Shown piece by piece: positions 44,844 through 52,584 of a stretch of 64,000 nt of DNA; position 1 is the first letter of the stretch, and every line of letters begins with the position of its first letter. The position numbers were made by a program, and so were the translations under genes. Source of the DNA: Flavobacterium sp. 5 (lineage in GTDB: Bacteria > Bacteroidota > Bacteroidia > Flavobacteriales > Flavobacteriaceae); the NCBI RefSeq assembly GCF_002813295.1, contig NZ_PHUE01000001.1:4030001-4094000 (forward strand), written 5' to 3'. The notes under the pieces were generated by a model. The model did not search any database. It was not told the origin of the DNA and saw only the letters and a list, made by a program, of their open reading frames with translations.

Positions 44844-45248
44844 ATGAAAACAAAAATCGAAAAAGCGGAATTGTTTGAGTTTAAACCTATAACGATATTT
44901 GATCTAAATGTAATTTTAAATATTTATCAAAATAACATAAAAAGTGATACTAATCTACTATTAACAGAAGCATTCGGACTTCCGCTTCAACTAGTTAGTT
45001 TTGCAGATAAAGTAATTGGATATTCTTCAGCTGTTATTAATACTTCAGGTATAATTAAAATAAACTCATTTTTTATAAATGAACCTGACGAAGAGAAAAT
45101 TAAATATCAATTAGAAGAAAATGCTAAAAAGCTACTCTTTCGTTCGTTTCTTAATAATAAAGAATTTGATTTAGCTTATACAGCCAAATTTAAAAGACAA
45201 GTTGAGATATTAGTAAACTGGATAAACCAAACCGAAAAATTAAACTAA
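44844..45248 (+). CDS. Hypothetical protein, possibly GNAT-like
   Basis: 134 aa from the Met at 44844 (MKTKIEKAELFEF); an upstream ATG at 44784 would add 20 unlikely residues. The protein has alternating helices and strands, and the segment VSFADKVIGYSSAVINTSG resembles the central strands of GNAT acetyltransferases, but the acetyl-CoA loop is not evident. It lies 44 bp upstream of the EamA transporter gene on the same strand and may be co-transcribed. Function unknown. Confidence 0.6.
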   Translation: MKTKIEKAELFEFKPITIFDLNVILNIYQNNIKSDTNLLLTEAFGLPLQLVSFADKVIGYSSAVINTSGIIKINSFFINEPDEEKIKYQLEENAKKLLFRSFLNNKEFDLAYTAKFKRQVEILVNWINQTEKLN

Positions 45249-45292
45249 TAGAAGAAAATCAAGTATTACTTCTAAATTCATCATTAATAAAA

Positions 45293-46228
45293 ATGAAAAA
45301 AAATATTGTTATAACTCCAAAGCATATTCTTTTAGCACTTTTAACAATTGTTATTTGGGGTATTAATTTCATTGCAATTCATGAAGGTCTGAAAGTTATT
45401 CCACCTTTTCTTTTTTGTGCTATTCGTTTTGGATTTGCGGCACTTCCTTGGGTATTTTTTCTTCCAAAGCCTAAAGCACCATTAAAGTACATCATTGGTT
45501 ATGGTGTTTTTACTTTTGCTTTCCAGTTTGGGTTTCTTTTTTGCGGGCTCCATCTTGGTTTAACGCCCGGATTATCCTCACTAGTTCTTCAAGTTTCGGT
45601 GTTCTTTTCAATGGGATTAGCAGTGTTATTCTTCAATGACAGACCGAGTCTTTGGAAAATAGGAGGTTCATTAATTTCATTTATCGGAATTGGAATTGTC
45701 GCTAGTCATGTTGATGCAGGTAGTACATTTTTAGGACTTATAATGACTTTATTAGCAGCTTTTTCTTGGTCTGTGGGAAATATGTTTACCAAAAAAGTAG
45801 ATGCTCAATCGCCACTTTCATTGGTGGTATGGGGAAATCTAGTAGCATTTCCTCTGATGGCAATTTTCTCTTATTTCATGGATGGTCCAACATTAATTTT
45901 GGCTTCAGTGCAAAATATTTCTTTACCTACAGTTTTAGCAGTTATTTATGTGGTTTATTTCTCTACACATATTGGTTATGGAATTTGGGGATTTCTAATG
46001 AAAACGTACTCAACAGCAGTTGTAGTACCGTTTACTTTATTGATACCAGTAGTTGCATTTTTGAGTGCAGGTCTTTTTTTAGGTGAAGACTTATCTTTAT
46101 GGAAATTAGTAGCTTCTTTGTTTGTAATGAGTGGTTTGATTTTTAATCTTCTTGAAAAACAGATTCAGAATCTAATATGGATAATATTTAAAAAAGATAA
46201 ATATAACATTATTGATAAAGGAAAATAA
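45293..46228 (+). CDS. EamA/DMT-family exporter
   Basis: 311 aa with ten predicted transmembrane helices in two EamA repeats. The first begins ILLALLTIVIWGINFIAIHE and the second LIMTLLAAFSWSVGNMFTKK. These proteins usually export amino acids or metabolites (the YdcZ/RhaT-like DMT superfamily). The next gene is a MocR regulator, a frequent partner of EamA exporters, so the transporter may be its target. A terminator-like hairpin follows at 46257-46287. Confidence 0.87.
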   Translation: MKKNIVITPKHILLALLTIVIWGINFIAIHEGLKVIPPFLFCAIRFGFAALPWVFFLPKPKAPLKYIIGYGVFTFAFQFGFLFCGLHLGLTPGLSSLVLQVSVFFSMGLAVLFFNDRPSLWKIGGSLISFIGIGIVASHVDAGSTFLGLIMTLLAAFSWSVGNMFTKKVDAQSPLSLVVWGNLVAFPLMAIFSYFMDGPTLILASVQNISLPTVLAVIYVVYFSTHIGYGIWGFLMKTYSTAVVVPFTLLIPVVAFLSAGLFLGEDLSLWKLVASLFVMSGLIFNLLEKQIQNLIWIIFKKDKYNIIDKGK

Positions 46229-46256
46229 TAGTTTAGAAAGAAGTGGAAGCTAGATA

Positions 46257-46287
46257 AAAAACACTGTTAGATACAGTTGTGTTTTTT
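46257..46287 (+). terminator. Weak terminator-like hairpin after the EamA gene
   Basis: AAAACAC pairs with GTGTTTT around an inner TG/CA pair with a bulge, followed by T residues. It may separate the transporter from the regulator transcript. Confidence 0.4.
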
Positions 46288-46322
46288 GTAAATTTACAGG
46301 ACACAGAAAAAGTTTTTAAAAA

Positions 46323-47741
46323 ATGGAAAAAGAAGTTTTATATCTTAAAGTAGCAAGAATAATAGAAGAACAAATTTTTTCTGAAACATTAAGAATCGGA
46401 GACAAGCTTCCATCGTTACGATCCATTCAAAAGCTACATAATATTAGTCTTAATACTGCAAAACAAGCATTTTTGGAGTTAGAGAGTAAGTCACTGATAG
46501 ATTCTCGGCCAAGATCAGGTTATTATGTAAGTAAAACAAGTCAAAGGAAATTTGCTCTTCCATCGATTAGTCAACCAGATATTTTAGGTAAAGAAAAAAA
46601 TCCTGATGGATTAATCAATAAAATATATGATACATTAAATTACAAAGATATTAGGCAGTTTTCCTTGGGGATTCCTGACAATAGTTTGTTGCCAATTGCA
46701 AAATTAAATAAAAGTGTAATTAAAATTGCCCGCAATCTTGAAGGTAGCGGTATGACAATTGAACCCGCGCAAGGAAATATAAATCTTAGAAGAAATATTG
46801 CTAAATGGGCATTGTTATTTGAAGGAAAATTATCTGAGGATGATGTTGTTATTACTCCAGGTACTATGAGTGCTATATTTAATTGTTTGATGGCAGTGAC
46901 GATGAGAGGTGATACAATAGGTGTAGAAAGCCCAGTATATTTTGGAATTTTACAATTAGCAAAATCAATGGGGTTGAATGTAATTGAACTCCCTACGCAT
47001 CCAGTATTAGGAGTAGATATTGAAGCTTTAAAAAAAGTAATTCATAAGATTAATGCCGTTTGTTTTGTTAGTAATTTCAATAATCCGATGGGAAGTTTGA
47101 TGCCAGATGATAATAAAAGGATGTTGGTAGAAATGTTGACTTACTATAATGTCCCCATGATAGAAGATGATCTATTTGGAAATCTTTATTTTGGAGAATC
47201 GAGACCTAAAGCCTGTAAAGTATTTGATGAAGCTGGAATTGTTATGTGGTGTGGCGGAGTTTCTAAAGTTTTAGCCCCTGGGTATCGAGTAGGGTGGGTT
47301 GCGCCAGGAAAGTTTAAGAATAAAATCATATCACAAAAATTATTACAGACGGTTTCAATGCCCACATTGTATCAGGAAGTTATAGCAGATTTTATGGAAT
47401 TTGGTGGGTATGATCATCATTTGAGAAAGTTCAGACAGACTTTGCATACAAACTGCCTTAAATATCAGCGAACTATTGAAGAACATTTTCCTCCAAACAC
47501 TAAAATATCTCAGCCACAAGGAGGTTTTTTTTTATGGTTGGAGTTGGATAAAAGACTCGATACAAATGAATTATTTGACCTTGCAATAAAGCAAAAATTA
47601 AGCTTTGCACCAGGGAGGATGTTTACACAACACAATCAGTTTAATAACTGTATGCGATTAAATTTTGCATTGCATTGGGATGATAATCTCGAGCACGACT
47701 TAAGACGACTAGGAGAATTTTTTAAAAAAGTGTTGTGTTGA
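46323..47741 (+). CDS. MocR-type regulator (GntR HTH fused to class I aminotransferase)
   Basis: 472 aa. The N-terminal winged helix spans ~8-75 (GDKLPSLRSIQKLHNISLNT). The remainder is a fold-type I aminotransferase domain with the PLP lysine in GGVSKVLAPGYRVGW and YPP-like PSMGSLMP region replaced by NNPMGSLMPDDN. MocR proteins use PLP or an amino acid as effector. The EamA transporter gene upstream is the likely target, and autoregulation is common. The gene ends at terminator/repeat c3. Confidence 0.9.
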   Translation: MEKEVLYLKVARIIEEQIFSETLRIGDKLPSLRSIQKLHNISLNTAKQAFLELESKSLIDSRPRSGYYVSKTSQRKFALPSISQPDILGKEKNPDGLINKIYDTLNYKDIRQFSLGIPDNSLLPIAKLNKSVIKIARNLEGSGMTIEPAQGNINLRRNIAKWALLFEGKLSEDDVVITPGTMSAIFNCLMAVTMRGDTIGVESPVYFGILQLAKSMGLNVIELPTHPVLGVDIEALKKVIHKINAVCFVSNFNNPMGSLMPDDNKRMLVEMLTYYNVPMIEDDLFGNLYFGESRPKACKVFDEAGIVMWCGGVSKVLAPGYRVGWVAPGKFKNKIISQKLLQTVSMPTLYQEVIADFMEFGGYDHHLRKFRQTLHTNCLKYQRTIEEHFPPNTKISQPQGGFFLWLELDKRLDTNELFDLAIKQKLSFAPGRMFTQHNQFNNCMRLNFALHWDDNLEHDLRRLGEFFKKVLC

Positions 47742-47758
47742 TTTGAAAAGAAATAAAA

Positions 47759-47788
47759 AAAAGCTCAATTCGAAAGAATTGAGCTTTT
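47759..47788 (+). terminator. Terminator after the MocR gene
   Basis: AAAAGCTCAATTC and GAATTGAGCTTTT form a perfect 13-bp stem with a GAAA loop, 18 bp after the stop codon. It is the head of repeat copy c3. Confidence 0.85.
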
Positions 47789-47922
47789 AGTTTCGTTACC
47801 TCTACTTGACAAATTTCTATAAAATTTATGGAAGATTTGAAGAGATTGGCTTACTATATCTAGAGCCTGTCTTTCATTGGCTTTATGAATTTAGTTTGGA
47901 TGTCCTGTTTGGGATTGATAGG
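47759..47922 (+). repeat. Dispersed hairpin-headed repeat, copy c3
   Basis: The hairpin is followed by TTACCTCTACTTGACAAATT, ATTTATGGAAGATTTGAAGA, GATTGGC and, further on, TTTGGATGTCCTGTTTGGGA. All blocks recur in order in c4 and c5. Confidence 0.8.
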
Positions 47923-48100
47923 GTATTATAAAATAAGTAATTAGGGTTGGATAATTAGCTTAGACGAAGAACCAGCCTGCTTAAAGAATGCAGAGTACAA
48001 TAAGTCCCAGAGGATAGGGAGGCAGAGGGTAACCATTATGTATGTTATGCACCCAACGGTTTACAATTAATTTTTTATATTTGGTCATTAAATTAATAAA

Positions 48101-48889
48101 ATGAGCAAAAAAACTAAACCGTATGCCTTAATAACTGGCGCCAGCAAAGGCATTGGGAAATCTATTGCTTATGAATTGGCTAAACAAGGTTATCCACTAT
48201 TGCTTGTTGCAAGAAGTGAAGAAGAATTAAAAGCACTATCTGATGATATTCAAGGTAAATACGGCGTCAATGCTCCTTTTTTATCGATTGATCTTTCGAC
48301 AAATGGTGCGTCGCTAAAAGTAACGGATTGGATTAAAACGAATAATTATCCAGTTGGCTTTTTAGTTAATAATGCTGGTTACGGGGTGTGGGGCGATTTT
48401 AGTCAGTCTGCTCTAACCGATCAGCTTGGCATGATGCAACTTAATATGAATGTAATTGTAGAACTTTCCCATTTATTAGTTCCAGTACTTTCAAAAGAAA
48501 AACAAGCTTATATTTTAAATATATCGAGTACTGCGGCCTACCAAGCTGTACCTACGCTAGCAGTTTATTCAGCGACAAAGGCTTTTGTTTTATCGTTTAC
48601 TCGCGCCTTGCGTTTCGAACTTAACAAAACTTCAATTTCAGTAACCTGTTTTAGTCCAGGGCCAGTTGATACTGGTTTTGCTGCGAGAGCTGGTGTAAAC
48701 CCTCTTAACAAAATGGCTGAAAAGTTCAATATGCAACCTGATGAAGTTGCAAAAATTGCAGTAAAAGCCATGTTCAACAAAAAATCAGAAGTTATTCCAG
48801 GTTTTACAAATCTCATTTCGGTTTATGCTAACCGTATACTACCAAAGGGATTTATCGAGAAAACGGCAGCTGGGATTTATAAAATTTAA
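48101..48889 (+). CDS. Short-chain dehydrogenase/reductase (DltE/YqjQ-like)
   Basis: 262 aa. Rossmann motif ITGASKGIGKSIAYELAKQG, NNAGYGVWG, catalytic Ser in LNISSTAAYQ and YSATKAF as YxxxK. The long C-terminal helix (KMAEKFNMQPDEVAKIAVKA) is typical of the DltE-like subgroup that acts on acyl or lipid-like substrates. It stands 86 bp upstream of the promoter of the cysteine-leader operon and could belong to it functionally. Substrate unknown. Confidence 0.85.
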   Translation: MSKKTKPYALITGASKGIGKSIAYELAKQGYPLLLVARSEEELKALSDDIQGKYGVNAPFLSIDLSTNGASLKVTDWIKTNNYPVGFLVNNAGYGVWGDFSQSALTDQLGMMQLNMNVIVELSHLLVPVLSKEKQAYILNISSTAAYQAVPTLAVYSATKAFVLSFTRALRFELNKTSISVTCFSPGPVDTGFAARAGVNPLNKMAEKFNMQPDEVAKIAVKAMFNKKSEVIPGFTNLISVYANRILPKGFIEKTAAGIYKI

Positions 48890-48918
48890 TTTTTTCAAAA
48901 AAAAATAAAAAATATTTC

Positions 48919-48947
48919 TTTGCGAAAGAGAAATTATATTACATTTG
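48919..48947 (+). promoter_or_regulatory. Bacteroidetes-type promoter for the cysteine-leader operon
   Basis: TTTG (48919-48922) and TACATTTG (48940-48947) are separated by 17 bp. This fits the -33 TTTG / -7 TAnnTTTG consensus of flavobacterial vegetative promoters. Transcription would begin near 48953, about 20 nt before the leader-peptide ATG. Confidence 0.7.
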
Positions 48948-48974
48948 TATTAAAATCTACTAATTCGATAGAAT

Positions 48975-49055
48975 ATGTATAATAAAATAAATATGTTTAA
49001 TTTTTCTGAAAACAGAATACACGCAAATATGTGCGTGTGTTGTTGCTGTTGCTAA
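48975..49055 (+). CDS. Cysteine-run leader peptide (probable attenuator)
   Basis: A 26-codon ORF, MYNKINMFNF...HANMCVCCCCC followed by TAA. It ends in CVCCCCC, i.e. six Cys in the last seven residues, and lies 52 bp before the oxygenase gene and just after a good promoter. Such amino-acid runs are the hallmark of translation-controlled leader peptides, here sensing charged tRNA-Cys. It is too short to be a functional enzyme. The alternative, a chance TGY run, is unlikely in a genome this AT-rich. I could not fold the RNA, so the switch mechanism is inferred. Confidence 0.75.
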   Translation: MYNKINMFNFSENRIHANMCVCCCCC

Positions 49056-49106
49056 TCTCAGATAAAATTACAAACACATTTATTTCATTTATTATATCTA
49101 TATATC

Positions 49107-49913
49107 ATGGTATCTTCTTATAAAACATTTACCCTTACGGGACAATTAACTGATGAGCAAATTGAATTTTTTAACCAATTTGGCTTTATCCATTTCAAAA
49201 AATTTATAAATCCAGAAACTGTTTCATCCATCATTGATGCTTCGAAACAAGTGGAGCAAAACTGGATTGGTAATAACCTTCAAAAAGTAAATGGCGTTCC
49301 TATTAAATTTGGAAAAGATCTAGACGGATCTCCAATTGTACAACGTTTTGCTTTTATCAATCAACATCATCAAACTTTAAGCGGTCTTTTACTTGATCCA
49401 AGATTCAATAGTTTATTACCATTGGCAGGAGAAGGCGCAAGATTGGGTACGGAGGAAAAAGACGGAATGGTTTTCAATCATTATATCAATGGACCAGAAA
49501 GTAAGTTTACTAAAATGGGCTGGCATACAGATGGTTTGAGAGATATTTTTTATGGTGCAAAATTAAACCCGATGCTAAATGTGGGTATTCACTTAAGTAC
49601 TTTACAGCCTGAAAACGGTGGACTTAAAATCATTCCGGGTACGCACAAGCAAAGTATTTATCAGATGCTTTTCCGTAAAAAATACTTTTTAGATAATAAA
49701 GCCGATCCTGATGAAATTTCCATCAATCCAGAAGCTGGAGATTTGACTATTCACGATGGTCGTTTGTGGCACAGAGTTGCCGAATCATCTATCCGTGGCG
49801 AAGACAGTAGGAGGAGAGTTATTTATATTCCAATTATTGCGGGAAAATATGCTCCTAAGGACGAGAATAGTCCAACGGTTTTCTATCAACGTTTTGCAGG
49901 AATTGTTAAATAA
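49107..49913 (+). CDS. Phytanoyl-CoA dioxygenase family oxygenase
   Basis: 268 aa. The facial triad is His and Asp in MGWHTDGLRD and the distal His in DGRLWHRVAE; the co-substrate Arg is in RRRVIYIP. PENGGLKIIPGTHKQS is a family signature. Family members hydroxylate fatty acyl, amino-acid-like or sulfonate-like substrates. It follows the cysteine leader peptide, so a sulfur-containing substrate or product is possible. Lipid-related genes follow downstream after 154 bp. Confidence 0.85.
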   Translation: MVSSYKTFTLTGQLTDEQIEFFNQFGFIHFKKFINPETVSSIIDASKQVEQNWIGNNLQKVNGVPIKFGKDLDGSPIVQRFAFINQHHQTLSGLLLDPRFNSLLPLAGEGARLGTEEKDGMVFNHYINGPESKFTKMGWHTDGLRDIFYGAKLNPMLNVGIHLSTLQPENGGLKIIPGTHKQSIYQMLFRKKYFLDNKADPDEISINPEAGDLTIHDGRLWHRVAESSIRGEDSRRRVIYIPIIAGKYAPKDENSPTVFYQRFAGIVK

Positions 49914-50067
49914 CGATGCTGTTTGTTCTTGCATTTAGTTATCTGATTAGATCAGGTAAGCTAAAAAGTACCACTGATTTTTTTAAAAATAAGCAAAGAA
50001 AAATAAAACTAAAAATGATAAGAATAGAATTATCTATACTATCAAGTTTGCAAATATTGGGGTACTA

Positions 50068-50754
50068 ATGGAAAAAGAAACACAGCTTGCGGATTATAGC
50101 GCAATTGTACAAAGAACATTTTCAGACCGTAAACGAACTAATATATTAAAAAGTGCAGAACAGTTAACGATTGTATTTTTGCTTCCAAAGGTGCCTAAAT
50201 TCATTTCGCCAAACTTACTCACTTTAATTGGTACACTTGGTTCGGGATTAGTTTTTTTAGCTTTTGTTTTAGGCACTTATTTAACAAATTGGTATTTGAT
50301 TTTGGGTATTATCGGTTTGGTTATAAATTGGTTAGGCGATTCTTTAGATGGAAGATTAGCTTATTATAGAAATATTCCACGCCGTTGGTATGGTTTTGCA
50401 CTCGATATTATTTCCGATTGGATTGGTATTGTACTTATAGGCTTTGGCTACTACATTTATGCTAAAAATGGCACACAAATAGTAGCCTTTGCTTTTGTCG
50501 CATTGTATGGTTGGTCTATTATCATCAGTCAGTTACGCTTCAAAATTACAAATGAATACAGTATAGATTCTGGCTTTGTAGGCCCAACAGAACTTCGATT
50601 TATTATTGCTTTCATTTTAATTTTAGAAGTTTTATTTCCTGGATCAATTACCTATTTGGCGGGTTTAATTACTATTGTTTTATTAATAATCAATGTGATA
50701 GATAGTTTTAAACTTTTGAAGTTGGGCGATTTAAGAGATAAAAATCAAGAATGA
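50068..50754 (+). CDS. CDP-alcohol phosphatidyltransferase family membrane enzyme
   Basis: 228 aa with about six membrane segments. The catalytic motif DxxDGxxA...GxxxDxxxD is recognisable as GDSLDGRLAYYR and GFALDIISD, with the usual Ala-Arg replaced by Ala-Tyr-Tyr-Arg. Members transfer a phospho-alcohol between CDP-linked and hydroxyl substrates in phospholipid or related synthesis. It shares one base of spacing with the GtrA gene (stop 50754, next start 50756), so they are co-translated. The exact lipid product is unknown. Confidence 0.83.
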   Translation: MEKETQLADYSAIVQRTFSDRKRTNILKSAEQLTIVFLLPKVPKFISPNLLTLIGTLGSGLVFLAFVLGTYLTNWYLILGIIGLVINWLGDSLDGRLAYYRNIPRRWYGFALDIISDWIGIVLIGFGYYIYAKNGTQIVAFAFVALYGWSIIISQLRFKITNEYSIDSGFVGPTELRFIIAFILILEVLFPGSITYLAGLITIVLLIINVIDSFKLLKLGDLRDKNQE

Positions 50755-50755
50755 T

Positions 50756-51187
50756 ATGTTCGATAAAATATCCATTTTTACTTTTCTAAAAGCACAAGTT
50801 GCGGCATTTTCAGGAGGTATTACCGATTATGGTTTAATGATTTTATTGACAGAAGTCTTTCAATTGCATTTTACCTTTTCTATTCTAATCTCTGGTACTG
50901 TTGGTGCCATTATCAATTTTAGCATCAATAAATTTTGGGTATTTAAAAATCAATCGGGTTGTAGTAACCGCATCAATAGTCAGCTTTTTAAATTTGCGTT
51001 GGTGGTGTTGGGGAGTATTTCCTTAAAATCATTCGGTACGCTTATTTTGCAAAAATCATTTCAAATCGATTACAGAATCGGAAGATTAATCACGGATAGT
51101 TTTGTTTCGTATGGCTTTAATTATCCATTGATTAAATATTGGGTTTTTAGAGTAAGCGAAAAACACAATGTAATCGAATCAAATTAG
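50756..51187 (+). CDS. GtrA-family membrane protein
   Basis: 143 aa with four transmembrane helices and the GtrA features ISGTVGAIINFSINKFWVF and a closing NYPLIKYWVF. GtrA proteins are thought to flip polyprenyl-linked sugars or to assist membrane transfer of glycans. Here it may serve a lipid or lipid-linked product made by the CDP-alcohol transferase encoded just upstream. Confidence 0.85.
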   Translation: MFDKISIFTFLKAQVAAFSGGITDYGLMILLTEVFQLHFTFSILISGTVGAIINFSINKFWVFKNQSGCSNRINSQLFKFALVVLGSISLKSFGTLILQKSFQIDYRIGRLITDSFVSYGFNYPLIKYWVFRVSEKHNVIESN

Positions 51188-51204
51188 TATAAAAGTATTT
51201 CGTT

Positions 51205-51780
51205 ATGAATAAATTACCATTTAAATATTTTACAAATTCACTAATCGTTATAATGATCTTAGTGAATATAATTTCTGGAAATCTATTGGCACAATCCAAA
51301 AATCCATCACCATTAAATTTTCCAACGCCTAAAAATGTAGATAATATGCTATTTTACATACAGCGTGACCCCAATATAAACACGGCTATTTATGCCATAA
51401 ACTATCAAGAAAATGGAAAAATAGACAAAAGCAATCCTATAAAAGCGTATTGGATTCGATATGCTGAGAAAGGAGAAAAAAAAGATTTTAGTTATGTACA
51501 ACGCAAATTTGCCTACGGAATAGAAAGTAAAACTTTAAATAATGAGGAGTTTGAGTTTCAATTTGTATCGTATAAAAAGTTACCCTTAACTTTGAAAAAG
51601 ATAGATTCAGATCAAAAATATCATGTTTTTGTAAATGTAAATCAGAAAAAAATACAGGTAGAAAAAATATTTGTGCGCATTGAAGGAGGTTCTTTTTGGT
51701 TCCCAAATGTAAAGTATGCCGAAGTTACCGGAATTGATGCTTACTCAAATAAAACAATTACTGAAAGGATGTTATTATAA
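51205..51780 (+). CDS. DUF4833-family exported protein
   Basis: 191 aa with a signal peptide (hydrophobic to about residue 30, ending NLLAQS). The segment PTPKNVDNMLFYIQRDPNIN and the closing FWFPNVKYAEVTGIDAYSNK match the DUF4833 family found in Bacteroidetes. Function is unknown. It is the last gene of the run of four + strand genes and lies 17 bp after GtrA. Confidence 0.8.
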   Translation: MNKLPFKYFTNSLIVIMILVNIISGNLLAQSKNPSPLNFPTPKNVDNMLFYIQRDPNINTAIYAINYQENGKIDKSNPIKAYWIRYAEKGEKKDFSYVQRKFAYGIESKTLNNEEFEFQFVSYKKLPLTLKKIDSDQKYHVFVNVNQKKIQVEKIFVRIEGGSFWFPNVKYAEVTGIDAYSNKTITERMLL

Positions 51781-52133
51781 TAATATACCTTATATACTAG
51801 GATATACCAAAGGTTGTCCATCACAATTTAATATTTTTACAATGGGCAGAAAAAAATCAACTGGTTTGTATTTATAAAAACTTTTGCTCAAAATATTTTT
51901 TATAAATTATTTGCTTTCGAACAGCAATTGAAAACAGTTTAAGAGAATATAAAACTTAATTTCGGCTGTATTCTTGGTGTTCGAATCCTGTTAAGTTATC
52001 GATCTTTAAATTAAAATTTCTCTTATTTTTATTGAACATGTCTATTTTACAGGTTATTTTCTTGTTTTCGATGTCTTTTTAAAAAAGAAACGAAAATAAA
52101 AAAACTTAATTTGTAGATTAATATGGTTTTGAA

Positions 52134-52167
52134 AAAAAAGCTCAATTCGTATGAATTGAGCTTTTTT
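52134..52167 (+). terminator. Terminator hairpin of repeat c4
   Basis: AAAAAAGCTCAATTC (52134-52148) and GAATTGAGCTTTTTT (52153-52167) form a perfect 15-bp stem with loop GTAT and an A/T run on each side, so it could work in both directions. Confidence 0.8.
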
Positions 52168-52293
52168 GTGACCTCTACGGGACAAATTTCTATAAATTTT
52201 TATGGAAGATTTGAAGATATTGGCATACCATATATAGTCTCTGTCTTTCTTTGGTTTTATAAATTTGGTTTAGATGTCCTGTTGGGGTTGATC
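52134..52293 (+). repeat. Dispersed hairpin-headed repeat, copy c4
   Basis: The clearest copy: GTGACCTCTACGGGACAAAT, TTTTATGGAAGATTTGAAGA, TATTGGC and TTTAGATGTCCTGTTGGGGT appear in order after the hairpin. Confidence 0.85.
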
Positions 52294-52312
52294 TAAAAAT
52301 CTATTTGATTTT

Positions 52313-52447
52313 TTAAGCTAACTTAAACTGAATTCGCTTTAACTTTCTGTGGCACTTTTGGAGGCAACACCAATTTTGAAGTACTCTAGACAACTCCAAT
52401 TTAATCATATCTAAGTTCTCTAAAGAATAATTATCTGTTTTTTTCAT
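52313..52447 (-). CDS. Small cysteine-containing protein, 44 aa, unknown
   Basis: ATG at 52447 (complement) to TAA at 52313. The product begins MKKTDNYSLENLDMIKLELS and ends RVLQNWCCLQKCHRKLKRIQ then FKLA: a helical amphipathic N-half and a basic C-half with a CCxxxCH cluster. It is divergent from mesX. The residue pattern does not look random, and the frame is open without weak codons. It may bind a metal or nucleic acid, or be a relic of a larger protein. Confidence 0.5.
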   Translation of the reverse strand: MKKTDNYSLENLDMIKLELSRVLQNWCCLQKCHRKLKRIQFKLA

Positions 52448-52507
52448 TACTATATTCTTAAAAAGATTAATTATCTTAAAAAATATATTTAAAAAGAATA
52501 ATTATCT
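52424..52507. promoter_or_regulatory. Three direct repeats of an operator-like 13-mer before mesX
   Basis: AGAATAATTATCT (52424-52436), AGATTAATTATCT (52464-52476) and AGAATAATTATCT (52495-52507) occur between the small - strand ORF and mesX, spaced 40 and 31 bp. Each is near-palindromic (AGAT-AATT-ATCT). The first overlaps the start of the small ORF. Multiple copies at one divergent promoter suggest binding by a regulator, perhaps of methionine or sulfur metabolism. Confidence 0.6.
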
Positions 52508-52584
52508 AATTTTAAGTATAAATAAAAATAATTCATCTTTTATTTTCAAATTTGTAAGGTAAAAAAACTAAATATTGCCATCAA

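Larger units (their letters stand above)
47742..48100. other. Intergenic region with repeat c3
   Basis: 359 bp. The first 180 bp are the terminator hairpin and repeat copy c3. The remaining stretch before the SDR gene has no ORF of note; it should contain the promoter for the SDR gene. Confidence 0.5.
51781..52312. other. Intergenic region with terminator and repeat c4
   Basis: 532 bp. The first ~350 bp are AT-rich without a convincing gene. The terminator and repeat copy c4 occupy 52134-52293. A GTGTTCGAATCC at about 51977-51988 looks like a tRNA T-arm, but no tRNA can be built around it. Confidence 0.5.

Noticed and set aside
51977..51990. GTGTTCGAATCCTG resembling a tRNA T-arm
   Set aside because: The T-stem pairs poorly, and no acceptor, D-arm or anticodon arm can be built upstream.
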